A DNA stretch of 64,000 nucleotides from Brenneria rubrifaciens (lineage in GTDB: Bacteria; Pseudomonadota; Gammaproteobacteria; Enterobacterales; Enterobacteriaceae), in NCBI RefSeq assembly GCF_005484945.1, contig NZ_CP034035.1, positions 868,001 to 932,000 on the forward strand, read 5' to 3'. A program made the translations under genes and the position numbers. Below, one piece after another: positions 54,730 through 63,473 of this stretch. The stretch's first letter is position 1. Each line of letters begins with the position of its first letter. The notes beneath the pieces were generated by a model. That model saw only the letters and a list, made by a program, of their open reading frames with translations. It made no database searches and had not been told where the DNA came from.

Positions 54730-55833
54730 ATGAGTGGCAGCCAGACTTTGGTTGTGAAACTTGGCACCAGCGTGCTGACTGGCGGTTCACGCCGTCTTAA
54801 CCGTGCCCATATTGTTGAACTGGTTCGCCAGTGCGCGCAGCAACATGCGGCAGGACACCGAATTGTGATTGTCACGTCAGGGGCGATTGCCGCCGGTCGT
54901 GAGCACTTAGGTTACCCGGACCTCCCCGCCACCATTGCGACCAAACAACTGCTTGCCGCCGTGGGGCAGAGCCGCCTGATCCAACTGTGGGAACAGTTGT
55001 TTTCCATTTATGGTATCCATATTGGTCAGATGTTGTTGACCCGTGCGGATCTGGAAGATCGCGAGCGCTTTCTGAACGCGCGTGACACGATGCGGGCGCT
55101 GCTGGATAACCATATTGTCCCGGTAATTAACGAAAATGATGCGGTTGCCACCGCCGAAATCAAAGTGGGCGACAACGATAACCTCTCCGCGCTGGCCGCT
55201 ATTCTCGCCGATGCGGATAAACTGCTGCTGCTGACCGATCAGGCCGGGCTGTTTACCGCCGATCCGCGTAAAAATCCTGATGCGGAATTGATCCGTGAAG
55301 TGACCGGAATTAACGATGCCCTGCGCAGCATTGCGGGCGACAGCGTATCAGGATTGGGCACGGGTGGAATGTCGACCAAGCTTCAGGCGGCGGATGTGGC
55401 TTGTCGCGCGGGCATTGATGTGGTGATTGCCGCGGGAAGTAAGCCGGCCGTCATCGGTGATGTGATTGCGGATGTATCGGTCGGCACGCGTTTTCATGCG
55501 CTGGACGCGCCGCTGGAAAGCCGCAAACGCTGGATCTTCGGTGCTCCGCCGGCCGGAGAAATCACGGTGGATGACGGCGCGTTATCGGCCATTCTTGAAC
55601 GTGGCAGTTCCCTGTTGCCTAAAGGCATTCGCGAAGTGATGGGGAACTTCTCCCGTGGCGAGGTTATCCGTATTCGTAGTCTGGCGGGACGCGATGTGGC
55701 CCATGCCGTCACCCGTTACAACAGTGATGCGCTGCGCATGATTGCCGGACACCACTCCCAGCAGATTGCCGACATTCTCGGTTATGAATATGGCCCGGTG
55801 GCGCTTCATCGGGACGACATGATTATCAATTAA
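54730..55833 (+). CDS. proB: Glutamate 5-kinase
   Basis: A 367-residue enzyme of proline biosynthesis, the same length as in E. coli. The amino-acid kinase domain ([51 protein letters not shown]) is followed by a C-terminal PUA domain (about 275-360). It phosphorylates glutamate and is feedback-inhibited by proline in this family. ATG 54730 (MSGSQTLVV) is chosen by homology. The gene precedes proA by 10 bp. Confidence 0.98.
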   Translation: MSGSQTLVVKLGTSVLTGGSRRLNRAHIVELVRQCAQQHAAGHRIVIVTSGAIAAGREHLGYPDLPATIATKQLLAAVGQSRLIQLWEQLFSIYGIHIGQMLLTRADLEDRERFLNARDTMRALLDNHIVPVINENDAVATAEIKVGDNDNLSALAAILADADKLLLLTDQAGLFTADPRKNPDAELIREVTGINDALRSIAGDSVSGLGTGGMSTKLQAADVACRAGIDVVIAAGSKPAVIGDVIADVSVGTRFHALDAPLESRKRWIFGAPPAGEITVDDGALSAILERGSSLLPKGIREVMGNFSRGEVIRIRSLAGRDVAHAVTRYNSDALRMIAGHHSQQIADILGYEYGPVALHRDDMIIN

Positions 55834-55843
55834 GGAGCAAGCC

Positions 55844-57097
55844 ATGCTTGAACAGATGGGCAAAGCGGCAAAAGCGGCGTCTTATCAGTTGGCGGTGCTG
55901 AGCACGGCGGAGAAAGATCGCGCATTGTCAACGATCGCGGATTTACTGGAAGCGGAGAGTGCGACGATACTGGCGGCCAACGAACGGGATCTGGCCGATG
56001 CGCGGCAGAATGGCATGAGCGACGCATTACAGGATCGGCTGTTGCTGACGCCCGCGCGTCTGGCGGCTATCGCCAACGATGTGCGTCAGGTGTGCCGTTT
56101 AACCGACCCGGTCGGTCGGATAATGGAGGGCAGCATACTGGATAACGGCCTCAAACTGGAGCGTCGGCGCGTACCGCTTGGCGTGGTTGCCGTAATTTAT
56201 GAAGCGCGTCCTAACGTCACGATTGACGTGGCTTCCTTGTGCCTGAAAACGGGTAACGCAGTCATTTTGCGCGGCGGTAAAGAGACTTATCGCACCAATG
56301 CGGCCACGGTAAACGTGATCCAACAGGCGCTGGCGCAATGTGGCCTGCCCGCCGCGGCAGTCCAGGCGATTGAAAGCCCGGATCGTGAACAGGTAAACCA
56401 GCTACTGAAACTGGATCGCTACGTGGATATGCTCATTCCTCGCGGCGGTGCAGGTCTGCATAAACTGTGCCGTGAGCAATCGACGATCCCGGTCATTACG
56501 GGGGGCATCGGGGTATGTCACATCTATGCTGACGAGAGTATCGATTTTGACAAAGCGCTGACGGTTATTGAGAGCGCCAAAGTTCAGCGTCCCAGCGCCT
56601 GTAACAGCCTGGAAACCCTGCTGGTTCAGAAAAGCATTGCGGCAACTTTCCTGACCGCGCTGAGCAAGAGAATGGCGCAGGTCGGCGTGACCTTGCACGC
56701 CAGCACATTGGCGATGCCCTACCTGAGTGACGGACCGGCGAAAGTTATCGCGCTGGAAGAGGCTAATTACGATGACGAGTGGCTTTCCAACGATCTGAAT
56801 GTCACGCTGGTGGACGATCTGGATCAGGCTATTGCTCATATTCGTCAGCATGGCACACAACATTCTGATGCCATTCTTACGCGTTCCTTAAGCAACGCCG
56901 AACGTTTTGTTCGGGAAGTGGATTCCTCGGCGGTTTACGTCAATGCCAGCACTCGCTTCACCGATGGCGGACAGTTTGGTTTGGGCGCGGAAGTCGCGGT
57001 CAGCACGCAAAAATTACATGCACGCGGCCCGATGGGATTGGAAGCTCTAACCACCTATAAATGGATCGGTTATGGTGAGGATCTGGTTCGTTCCTAA
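55844..57097 (+). CDS. proA: Gamma-glutamyl phosphate reductase
   Basis: A 417-residue NADPH-dependent enzyme of the aldehyde dehydrogenase superfamily (E. coli 417 aa). It reduces glutamyl-5-phosphate, made by ProB, to the semialdehyde. [22 protein letters not shown] binds the cofactor; the catalytic Cys is in [27 protein letters not shown] precedes the ATG. ProB and ProA probably act as a complex. Confidence 0.98.
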   Translation: MLEQMGKAAKAASYQLAVLSTAEKDRALSTIADLLEAESATILAANERDLADARQNGMSDALQDRLLLTPARLAAIANDVRQVCRLTDPVGRIMEGSILDNGLKLERRRVPLGVVAVIYEARPNVTIDVASLCLKTGNAVILRGGKETYRTNAATVNVIQQALAQCGLPAAAVQAIESPDREQVNQLLKLDRYVDMLIPRGGAGLHKLCREQSTIPVITGGIGVCHIYADESIDFDKALTVIESAKVQRPSACNSLETLLVQKSIAATFLTALSKRMAQVGVTLHASTLAMPYLSDGPAKVIALEEANYDDEWLSNDLNVTLVDDLDQAIAHIRQHGTQHSDAILTRSLSNAERFVREVDSSAVYVNASTRFTDGGQFGLGAEVAVSTQKLHARGPMGLEALTTYKWIGYGEDLVRS

Positions 57098-57109
57098 CCC
57101 CGCTTTTAT

Positions 57110-57130
57110 GGCGGGCTCTCCCAGCCCGCC
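57110..57130 (+). terminator. Hairpin after proA
   Basis: GGCGGGCT and AGCCCGCC pair around five bases, 13 bp after the proA stop. Only a weak T run follows, so strength is uncertain. From 57131 to 57355 no gene is seen; a promoter for the tRNA is expected there. Confidence 0.6.
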
Positions 57131-57355
57131 CCTTTGGGCCATTGCTCTGCAACGTTGAAAAATGCGCCTGCGTTTTCAGCCTGAAAGTTATAGGATTCTC
57201 AATTATTAGTTTGGAAAATTATCAGAGAATCCTTCTCGTATCTAAGCCGATTATAAAATCGACAGACGACGGCTAATCGCTTGACTTAATCTGTCGTTTT
57301 CACTAGTTTGTCACCCCGTAGTTCACGTCAGACTCCCGCCATGACGATCCCAAAA

Positions 57356-57431
57356 GCCGATATAGCTCAGTTGGTAGAGCAGCGCATTCGTAATGCGAAG
57401 GTCGTAGGTTCGACTCCTATTATCGGCACCA
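57356..57431 (+). tRNA. thrW: tRNA-Thr (anticodon CGT), thrW position; island attachment target
   Basis: A 76-nt cloverleaf with anticodon CGT (GCATT-CGT-AATGC), T-arm GGTTCGACTCC and encoded CCA. It follows proBA as thrW does in E. coli, where P4-type elements integrate in its 3' end. A P4-type integrase begins 175 bp downstream here. I find no second copy of the tRNA 3' end within the window, so the far island border lies beyond it. Confidence 0.97.
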
Positions 57432-57553
57432 TCCTACCTATTTTAACGTCTCCCGAAGTCTACTCAAAAAACCTTTAAACCCTTATAATACGCGGTTTCA
57501 CGGCCCTTGTTGTCTCTGCTCGTCTACTCACGTTCACAGAAATCTACGGTGAG

Positions 57554-57606
57554 TTGGGGGCATCGCTGGGGGCATATCGTGTTCGGTCTAGGGGAGATGC
57601 CCCCAA
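57554..57606 (+). repeat. Direct and inverted TTGGGGGCAT repeats before integrase
   Basis: TTGGGGGCAT (57554-57563) and CTGGGGGCAT (57566-57575) are in tandem with a 12-bp period. The inverse ATGCCCCCAA (57597-57606) ends exactly at the integrase ATG. Such clusters fit integrase arm-binding or regulatory sites. Confidence 0.6.
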
Positions 57607-57868
57607 ATGAAGCTCAATGCCAGACAGGTAGAGACTGCCAAGCCCAAAGATAAACCCTACAAGATGGCTGATGGTGGTGGCCTCTACTTATTGGTTAAAA
57701 CCAACGGGGCACGCTACTGGCGTTTAAAGTATCGTATCGATGGAAAGGAAAAGTTATTGGCGCTGGGGGTATATCCCGATGTGTCCTTGGCTGATGCCAG
57801 AGCAAAACGTGATGAAGCTCGAAAGGGTATCGCTGGGGGTATCGATCCTTTAGAGGCTAAAAAAGAAC
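57607..57868 (+). pseudogene. P4-type integrase, N-terminal fragment
   Basis: About 87 residues of the arm-binding (DUF4102) domain of a P4-family tyrosine recombinase (MKLNARQVETAKPKDKPYKM, then DGGGLYLLVKTNG and LALGVYPDVSLADARAKRDEA). The frame is cut at 57868 by an IS3-family element, and no catalytic domain follows in this window, so it is inactive. Orientation and distance from tRNA-Thr are those expected for an element integrated in the tRNA. Confidence 0.9.
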
Positions 57869-57876
57869 TGAAGTGG

Positions 57877-59045
<1,169 letters not shown>

Positions 59046-59116
59046 TGGAGCACCTGTGTTGTTCTGAGGTGAGCATATCACCTCTGTTCAGGTGGCCAAA
59101 TTCAGTGTGCCACTTC

Positions 59117-59460
59117 AATCCGGCATTTATACGCAGCGATAATGGGCCAGAACTCACTGCCGCTGCTCTAGCCGAGTGGGCAGAATTGCACGGTGTGATA
59201 CTCGATTTTATTCAGCCAGGCAGGCCGATGCAGAACGGATTTATTGAGCGATTTAACAAAACGCTACGAACAGAAATACTCGATATGTATCTGTTCAGAA
59301 CACTGTCAGAAGTCCGCGTGCTAACAGAAGACTGGCGCGCAGAATATAACGAAGAACGTCTGCATAGCTCACTGGGTGATATGCCACCCGTTATCTATGC
59401 GAGGCAAAAACTGGCCGGAGATCCTCATTGGCGGTGGTACTAAAAACCGGAGGGACTACA
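59117..59460 (+). pseudogene. 3' remnant of a second IS3-family transposase
   Basis: After the complete IS, a frame continues on the plus strand as NPAFIRSDNGPELTAAALAEW and then NGFIERFNKTLRTEIL and YNEERLHSSLGDMPP, ending at 59443. This is the last ~108 residues of an IS3-type OrfB holding only the second Asp and the Glu of DDE. The sequence CCGGAGGGACTACACA near 59447-59462 probably marks its terminal repeat. The 5' two-thirds are absent. Confidence 0.85.
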
Positions 59461-59598
59461 CAACCAGTCGAGCCTTTCCCAGAGAATGAACGTCAAGATC
59501 TCTTTGACCTGTGGTTGTTTGGTTTCGATAACGGCGTAGATCAACGCTCTGCACTGGTCGATGATTTCTTCCTGATCTAACGGGGTGTTATCGAACAT
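59440..59598 (-). pseudogene. Prophage-type small gene truncated by the IS remnant
   Basis: ATG 59598 follows a perfect GGAGGT. The first ~45 codons (MFDNTPLDQEEIIDQCRALI, then VKEILTFILWERLDWL) read like a small acidic helical protein common on enterobacterial islands; I cannot name a function. The last codons (CSPSGF) come from the adjoining IS end, so the native C-terminus is lost. Confidence 0.6.
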
Positions 59599-59704
59599 AA
59601 AGCACCTCCGCAGCCTCTTGCCCGAACTGATTAAAATAACCTTTACCTGACTGCTTAATGTGCTGATCTTCCAGAAGGGAATTGCTAGACTTGCTGATAG
59701 CCAT
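59588..59704 (-). CDS. Small hypothetical protein, 38 residues
   Basis: ATG 59704 lies eight bases after GGAG and encodes MAISKSSNSLLEDQHIKQSG followed by about 18 residues. Its stop overlaps the start of the next gene, giving coupled translation. There is no known domain; it is soluble and polar. The two genes form a minus-strand pair divergent from the ribbon-helix-helix gene. Confidence 0.5.
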   Translation of the reverse strand: MAISKSSNSLLEDQHIKQSGKGYFNQFGQEAAEVLYVR

Positions 59705-59797
59705 ATCGTTAACTCCATAACGGTGTGGTTAGCCCCTGTCTGGTATTCCACTACCTTTCGGGGGCGAAACGGATGATGTGTATGAGATTCTGTGATA

Positions 59798-59841
59798 GGG
59801 TACGTACCTATAAAATTCATCATAGTTAAAAAGGTACGTAC
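59798..59841. promoter_or_regulatory. Repeated GGTACGTAC operator-like sites
   Basis: GGGTACGTACC at 59798-59808 and AGGTACGTAC at 59832-59841 share the palindromic core GTACGTAC. The second abuts the ATG of the ribbon-helix-helix gene and overlaps its ribosome-binding region. This is the expected layout for autoregulation by that protein. Confidence 0.55.
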
Positions 59842-60036
59842 ATGTCAACGATTAAACGTGATACGAAAAAATCTTCATCAACAGGTAAATCTCCAACCTT
59901 CCAGATACGCATCTCGCCTGAGCTGCGTGAGCAGCTTGATGAGGTAGTTGCAAAAGAAGGTGTCAGTCTCGGCAACTGGTTCAAGGAGCTTGCACGTAAA
60001 GAGCTTCGCAAGCAGGGGATTGAGCCGAAGGGGTGA
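59842..60036 (+). CDS. Ribbon-helix-helix DNA-binding protein
   Basis: A 64-residue protein. After a basic, Ser/Thr-rich leader (to residue ~17), PTFQIRISPELREQLDEVVA and the following KEGVSLGNWFKELARKEL fit the beta-strand, helix, turn and helix of Arc/CopG-type regulators. It probably binds as a dimer of dimers to the GTACGTAC sites at its own start. No toxin gene is adjacent downstream in the classic antitoxin layout, although the following membrane proteins are on the same strand. Confidence 0.75.
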   Translation: MSTIKRDTKKSSSTGKSPTFQIRISPELREQLDEVVAKEGVSLGNWFKELARKELRKQGIEPKG

Positions 60037-60079
60037 TGGTTTAGTTGGTTAGCAGAATAAACAACCAAGGGAATGGATG

Positions 60080-60463
60080 ATGGATAAAAGAACATTAATC
60101 TTAAAATCAGGGTTGACTGTCAGGGAGCTACTTCGCCTGAAAAATAATTACGTCTATGTTAAAAGCGATGATTTCAAATTTAATACCCCAATGAAGAAAG
60201 CCGAGTCCTTTGTAGGCTATATTTTTATAGTCGCACGTTTATGCTGGGAAGCAATGTATCTTCCTGTCTTCATGAGCTTCTTTTTTGCAATTTATGCTTA
60301 CTATGATAGTGATAATGTGATTGCCTTTGTCAAAACTTTTTTTATTATTTATTCGATATCGATTTTTTGCGTATTAAAAGTTGAGGCTAATCATTATAAT
60401 ATACATATGATTACGGTTTTAAAATTAATTAAATTTAAATTGATGATTTCTTTTGCTAACTGA
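60080..60463 (+). CDS. Small membrane protein, tandem paralogue 1 (candidate immunity protein)
   Basis: A 127-residue protein of no recognised family. A conserved soluble N-terminus (LILKSGLTVRELLRLKNNYV) is followed by two hydrophobic segments (about residues 46-75 and 82-104) and a basic tail. ATG 60080 is chosen because it aligns with the start of the next paralogue and lies seven bases after AAGGGA; ATG 60077 is possible. Base composition is very A/T-rich, unlike the core genome. It lies on the strand facing the DUF4225-hcp pair. Immunity to that protein is a hypothesis only. Confidence 0.7.
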   Translation: MDKRTLILKSGLTVRELLRLKNNYVYVKSDDFKFNTPMKKAESFVGYIFIVARLCWEAMYLPVFMSFFFAIYAYYDSDNVIAFVKTFFIIYSISIFCVLKVEANHYNIHMITVLKLIKFKLMISFAN

Positions 60464-60537
60464 TTTTATTTTAACGTTATTCAGCGGCGATATTGGTTGA
60501 TCAGGAATGACTTGTATTATGAGCGAGGGAGCGTGTA

Positions 60538-60933
60538 ATGAATAAAAGAGTGTTAATCTTAAAATCAGGATTGAGTGTCAGAGAATTACTTCGCCTGAAA
60601 AATAACTATGTAGATACAAAAAATAGGGCTTATGGAAAAAATATAAAAATAAAAGACATTGAGTCTTTTTCTGATTATATTTATTTCATCGCATATCTGT
60701 GCTGGAATGAAATGCTGATGCTTTTTCTTATGTCTTTGGGGTTTGCTATTTATGGTTACTATGAGTATGGTGTTGTAATAAACAGTATAAAAATATTTTT
60801 ATTAATTTATGGAATTTCGGTTATCAGTTTTATGAAAGCTAAAAGTGAAAACTACAAAATCACAATGATTATGATGATTAAATTAATCCCTTTGCGGGTT
60901 TTAAATTCATTTAATTATTTAGTCAGGTTTTAA
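60538..60933 (+). CDS. Small membrane protein, tandem paralogue 2 (candidate immunity protein)
   Basis: A 131-residue paralogue of the preceding protein. The first 25 residues share 22 identities (LILKSGLSVRELLRLKNNYV), after which only the two-TM pattern is kept. GAGGGAG lies before ATG 60538. It ends 86 bp from the stop of the convergent DUF4225 gene. A/T-rich composition and tandem duplication with divergence of the membrane part suggest diversifying selection, as in immunity arrays. Confidence 0.7.
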   Translation: MNKRVLILKSGLSVRELLRLKNNYVDTKNRAYGKNIKIKDIESFSDYIYFIAYLCWNEMLMLFLMSLGFAIYGYYEYGVVINSIKIFLLIYGISVISFMKAKSENYKITMIMMIKLIPLRVLNSFNYLVRF

Positions 60934-61019
60934 ATGATATGTAATTTTTATACTTGTGGAAGTTAGCAATGACATTTGTCATTGCTACAGGGGGGAGATA
61001 ATACCTTTAGGCTAAAGAA

Positions 61020-61856
61020 TCACTTATCACCTAAGTGGTAATTTTCATCTGTAAATTCAGCATATATTTTGTAGGCAGAACCCCCTACCATATAAACCTT
61101 CATTATGCTACTTGCGGCAGTATATTTAGGCTTGAAGTCTGAATGCGCATACTTAAATAATTTTGTTATTCTGGGTCTTTCCAGAAATCCCCTTGATAAT
61201 AATCGGGTAGGACTGTCGACTAAGACTGGTGTTCTTAAAGAGGCGTAAATTGTGAGTGTCAAATCACCAGCGCTATACAAGGCATCTCCGGCATCATCGT
61301 TATATCCTGCAAGAGAAGCAAGACCTCTGTATATGTGTCTGACTGGTCCTGCACTATATTTACCATCAAATATTATAGGGGTTGCTGACTCATAAGCATT
61401 ATTGATTCCGTGGGAGATTAATAAAACTCCAAATGACTTGAAATGTTTGACATTGAGATATCTCCCTAATTGATTTAATCGATATCCTGCAAATGCCTGA
61501 AAACCACCCGATACAACACCAGATGCAATTTTTGTGTATTTTAAAACACCCTGGTCTTCAAATATATCCGTAACGATATATTTTACATAATCACCAGTTC
61601 GCAGTTTTTGGTAGTCTCTTTCTGTTTCTTCACGCTCTGTTACTAATTCATGAAGGATATGATTTTTATCAAAAAAACTAATTGTTGATGACCTGAGTTT
61701 CATTTCTGTTTCATTGATAAAATCCTCAATTTCACGAAGATAACGCATCCTTAGTGTTTTATCTTGAATGAAAAAAGAGGAAGCCAACAGAGCAACCCTC
61801 CTCAGGCGGTTGCTTTCTTCTAAAAAGTGAAATTGATGTGCCGAATCGATACTCAT
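61020..61856 (-). CDS. DUF4225 protein, putative Hcp-linked T6SS effector
   Basis: A 278-residue protein starting at ATG 61856, one base after the hcp stop (TAAGATG), which indicates translational coupling. The first ~100 residues are charged and helical (FLEESNRLRRVALLASSFFI; EREETERDYQKLR). A Gly-rich hydrophobic region follows (about 107-160: KIASGVVSGGFQAFAGYRL, SFGVLLISHGINNAY). The RGL motif typical of DUF4225 is at 177-179. Proteins of this family often follow orphan hcp genes. The amphipathic Gly-rich part would fit a membrane-acting toxin, but activity is not shown by sequence. An in-frame ATG at 61922, inside hcp, is less likely. Confidence 0.75.
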   Translation of the reverse strand: MSIDSAHQFHFLEESNRLRRVALLASSFFIQDKTLRMRYLREIEDFINETEMKLRSSTISFFDKNHILHELVTEREETERDYQKLRTGDYVKYIVTDIFEDQGVLKYTKIASGVVSGGFQAFAGYRLNQLGRYLNVKHFKSFGVLLISHGINNAYESATPIIFDGKYSAGPVRHIYRGLASLAGYNDDAGDALYSAGDLTLTIYASLRTPVLVDSPTRLLSRGFLERPRITKLFKYAHSDFKPKYTAASSIMKVYMVGGSAYKIYAEFTDENYHLGDK

Positions 61857-61857
61857 C

Positions 61858-62337
61858 TTAATATTCCACATCTTTCCATAAGATATAAGAGCTTGTCCGT
61901 GCAACCACATGCTCCCATTCAATCGATGCGAACTTGAATGAAATATTTTCCTGAGGCTGTAATTCGTTGTGTGTTAATGAGTTTGGTGCGAAAAAGCGAA
62001 TATCATTGATAACCGCATCTCTTAGCACCATTTTAAAATAGAGTTCATTACCACCTGATTGAGAAGTCCTGTAAAAAAAGAACTCACAGGTTAGTTTTTC
62101 ATTACCATTCAATGCCTGTGCCAGAAGCGGGGTGGCTTTATCTATTGGCTTTCTGATTTCCACAGGGGAGAGTGAAACGTTATCTTGTCTTGTTATCTGG
62201 TTCATTAACTCATAAACAAAAATCTCATCTTCATGGGAAGCCTGATATTTATTACCAATCGAGTCTGCACTTGAACAACCCGCAGAGATAAGACCTTGTT
62301 TGATGCCAGTGAGTTTCAGATAGATCAAATTTGCCAT
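61858..62337 (-). CDS. hcp: Hcp-family type VI secretion tube protein, orphan
   Basis: A 159-residue Hcp (TssD). MANLIYLKLTGIKQGLISAG, DEIFVYEL, VEIRKPIDKATPLLAQAL and NSLTHN-type sequence followed by ISFKFASIEWEHV are hallmarks of the enterobacterial Hcp1 class. Hcp forms the hexameric tube and can carry effectors in its lumen. AAGGA lies eight bases before the ATG. No other T6SS gene is in the window, so it must rely on an apparatus encoded elsewhere. Confidence 0.93.
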   Translation of the reverse strand: MANLIYLKLTGIKQGLISAGCSSADSIGNKYQASHEDEIFVYELMNQITRQDNVSLSPVEIRKPIDKATPLLAQALNGNEKLTCEFFFYRTSQSGGNELYFKMVLRDAVINDIRFFAPNSLTHNELQPQENISFKFASIEWEHVVARTSSYILWKDVEY

Positions 62338-62816
62338 TATTTATTCCTTAATATTATCCATAATCCTACCCCATAAATCCTTTTTCCTTATGGGAGGGGT
62401 AATTTCTGCATTTTTTAGTCAATGAGTCAATAGTAACTATTGTGCAATGTGTATAATTCAAAATGGTTATTTTAATTATAATCATCATGGAAATTATTCA
62501 ATATGGAATTTAATTTTGGTAGAAGGGAACGGTATCCCTTCACCGCCTATAAACTCAAGCCTTAAATTGGACAAAAAATCCATTGGGGGCATCGTTGGGG
62601 GCATGTGTGAAAATAGAACAATAGTTTGTTCTTCAGTATCAATAAAATATGCAATAGGTATTGCTCCTATTACCCTCCGAGTACATCCGAAAACGTCCAT
62701 AAAATCCTTTTAAATCAACTAAGTCGCCAGGTTTTCGTCCGTGCATGTCCGATATTGTCCAGTGACATCCAGCTATAAATGTGTATAGACAGGTTAGATA
62801 AAAGATTCCTATACAC
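62338..62816. other. hcp upstream region and integrase-proximal repeats
   Basis: No convincing gene in 479 bp. CCCATAA and TTATGGG (62370-62376, 62388-62394) form a hairpin in the probable hcp leader. TTGGGGGCAT occurs twice (62583-62592, 62595-62604) with the same 12-bp period as before the first integrase. Two open frames (62447-62713 plus, 62494-62700 minus) cross these repeats and look accidental. Confidence 0.6.
62583..62604 (+). repeat. Second TTGGGGGCAT tandem repeat
   Basis: The 22-bp block matches 57554-57575 at all but one position and lies about 210 bp upstream of the second integrase remnant. It may be a copy of an integrase arm site or an internal recombination scar. Confidence 0.6.
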
Positions 62817-63404
62817 ATGCCACTCAACGATATGCAGGTTGGTATCGCAAAACCGAAGAAAAGCCTTATACACACGGTGACGGTTTAGGGCTGTCTTTAC
62901 TCATTGAACCTAACGGCAGCAAAAGCTGGTGCATCCGCTATCGCTTCGGCGGTAAACCCAAGATGATATCTTTTGCCCTTATCCGCTGGTGAGCCTAGCT
63001 GAAGCATGTAAAAAGCGTGATGAGGCTCGTAAGCAGATATTAGAGGGCATCAACTCAAGCGAAAACCGCAAAGCGCAAAAACTTAACCTGATATCTGAAT
63101 CAGAAAATACCTTTGAAACGTTCGCGCGCGAGTGGCACACCATGAAAAGTGCGCGTTGGTCGACGGGGTACGCTTCTGACATCATGGAAGCCTTCAGGAA
63201 TGATATTTTTCCCTATGTGGGAAACGCTCATTAGCAGAGATAAAACCGCTAGAACTGCTGAATGTGCTGCGCAAAATGGAGAAGCGCGGCGTATTAGAGA
63301 AAATGAAAAAGGTTCGCCAGCGTTGTTCCGCGGTATTCCGCTATGCGATCGCCACGGGAAGGGCAGAGATCATGTCAGCGCCAGTGATATAAGACGGTAA
63401 TTCA
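62817..63404 (+). pseudogene. Second P4-type integrase, frameshifted and truncated
   Basis: Starting MPLNDMQVGIAKP, this is a different P4-family integrase. Single-base losses near 62855 (KPEEKPY region), 62974 (MISLGPYPL region) and 63227 (PYVGN region) shift the frame three times. Recognisable pieces are LLIEPNGSKSWCIRYRFGGK, LAEACKKRDEARKQILEG, TFETFAREWHTMKSARWSTG and LELLNVLRKMEKRGVLEKMK. It stops around the start of the catalytic domain, where IS21-type sequence begins. It is inactive. Confidence 0.88.
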
Positions 63405-63473
63405 CCATTTGGATTGTCCGCTCCACCCAACATGTTGTTTCCTTGAGGTTCTCACACCAGAAAGGACATCAGC

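Noticed and set aside
59599-59823. N-terminal extension of the truncated minus-strand gene (frame open to 59823)
   Set aside because: A perfect GGAGGT precedes ATG 59598, and the upstream part overlaps the better supported 38-residue gene in another frame and the operator region.
59842-60933. Ribbon-helix-helix gene plus next gene as a classic type II toxin-antitoxin pair
   Set aside because: The following proteins are two-TM membrane proteins without toxin-family features and lie over 40 bp downstream.
61857-61922. Longer DUF4225 frame starting inside hcp
   Set aside because: It would overlap hcp by 65 bp without a ribosome-binding site; ATG 61856 is coupled to the hcp stop and starts where family-like sequence begins.
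62447-62713. 88-codon plus-strand frame and a 68-codon minus-strand frame between hcp and the second integrase
   Set aside because: Both cross the tandem TTGGGGGCAT repeats, have no ribosome-binding site and no recognisable features.
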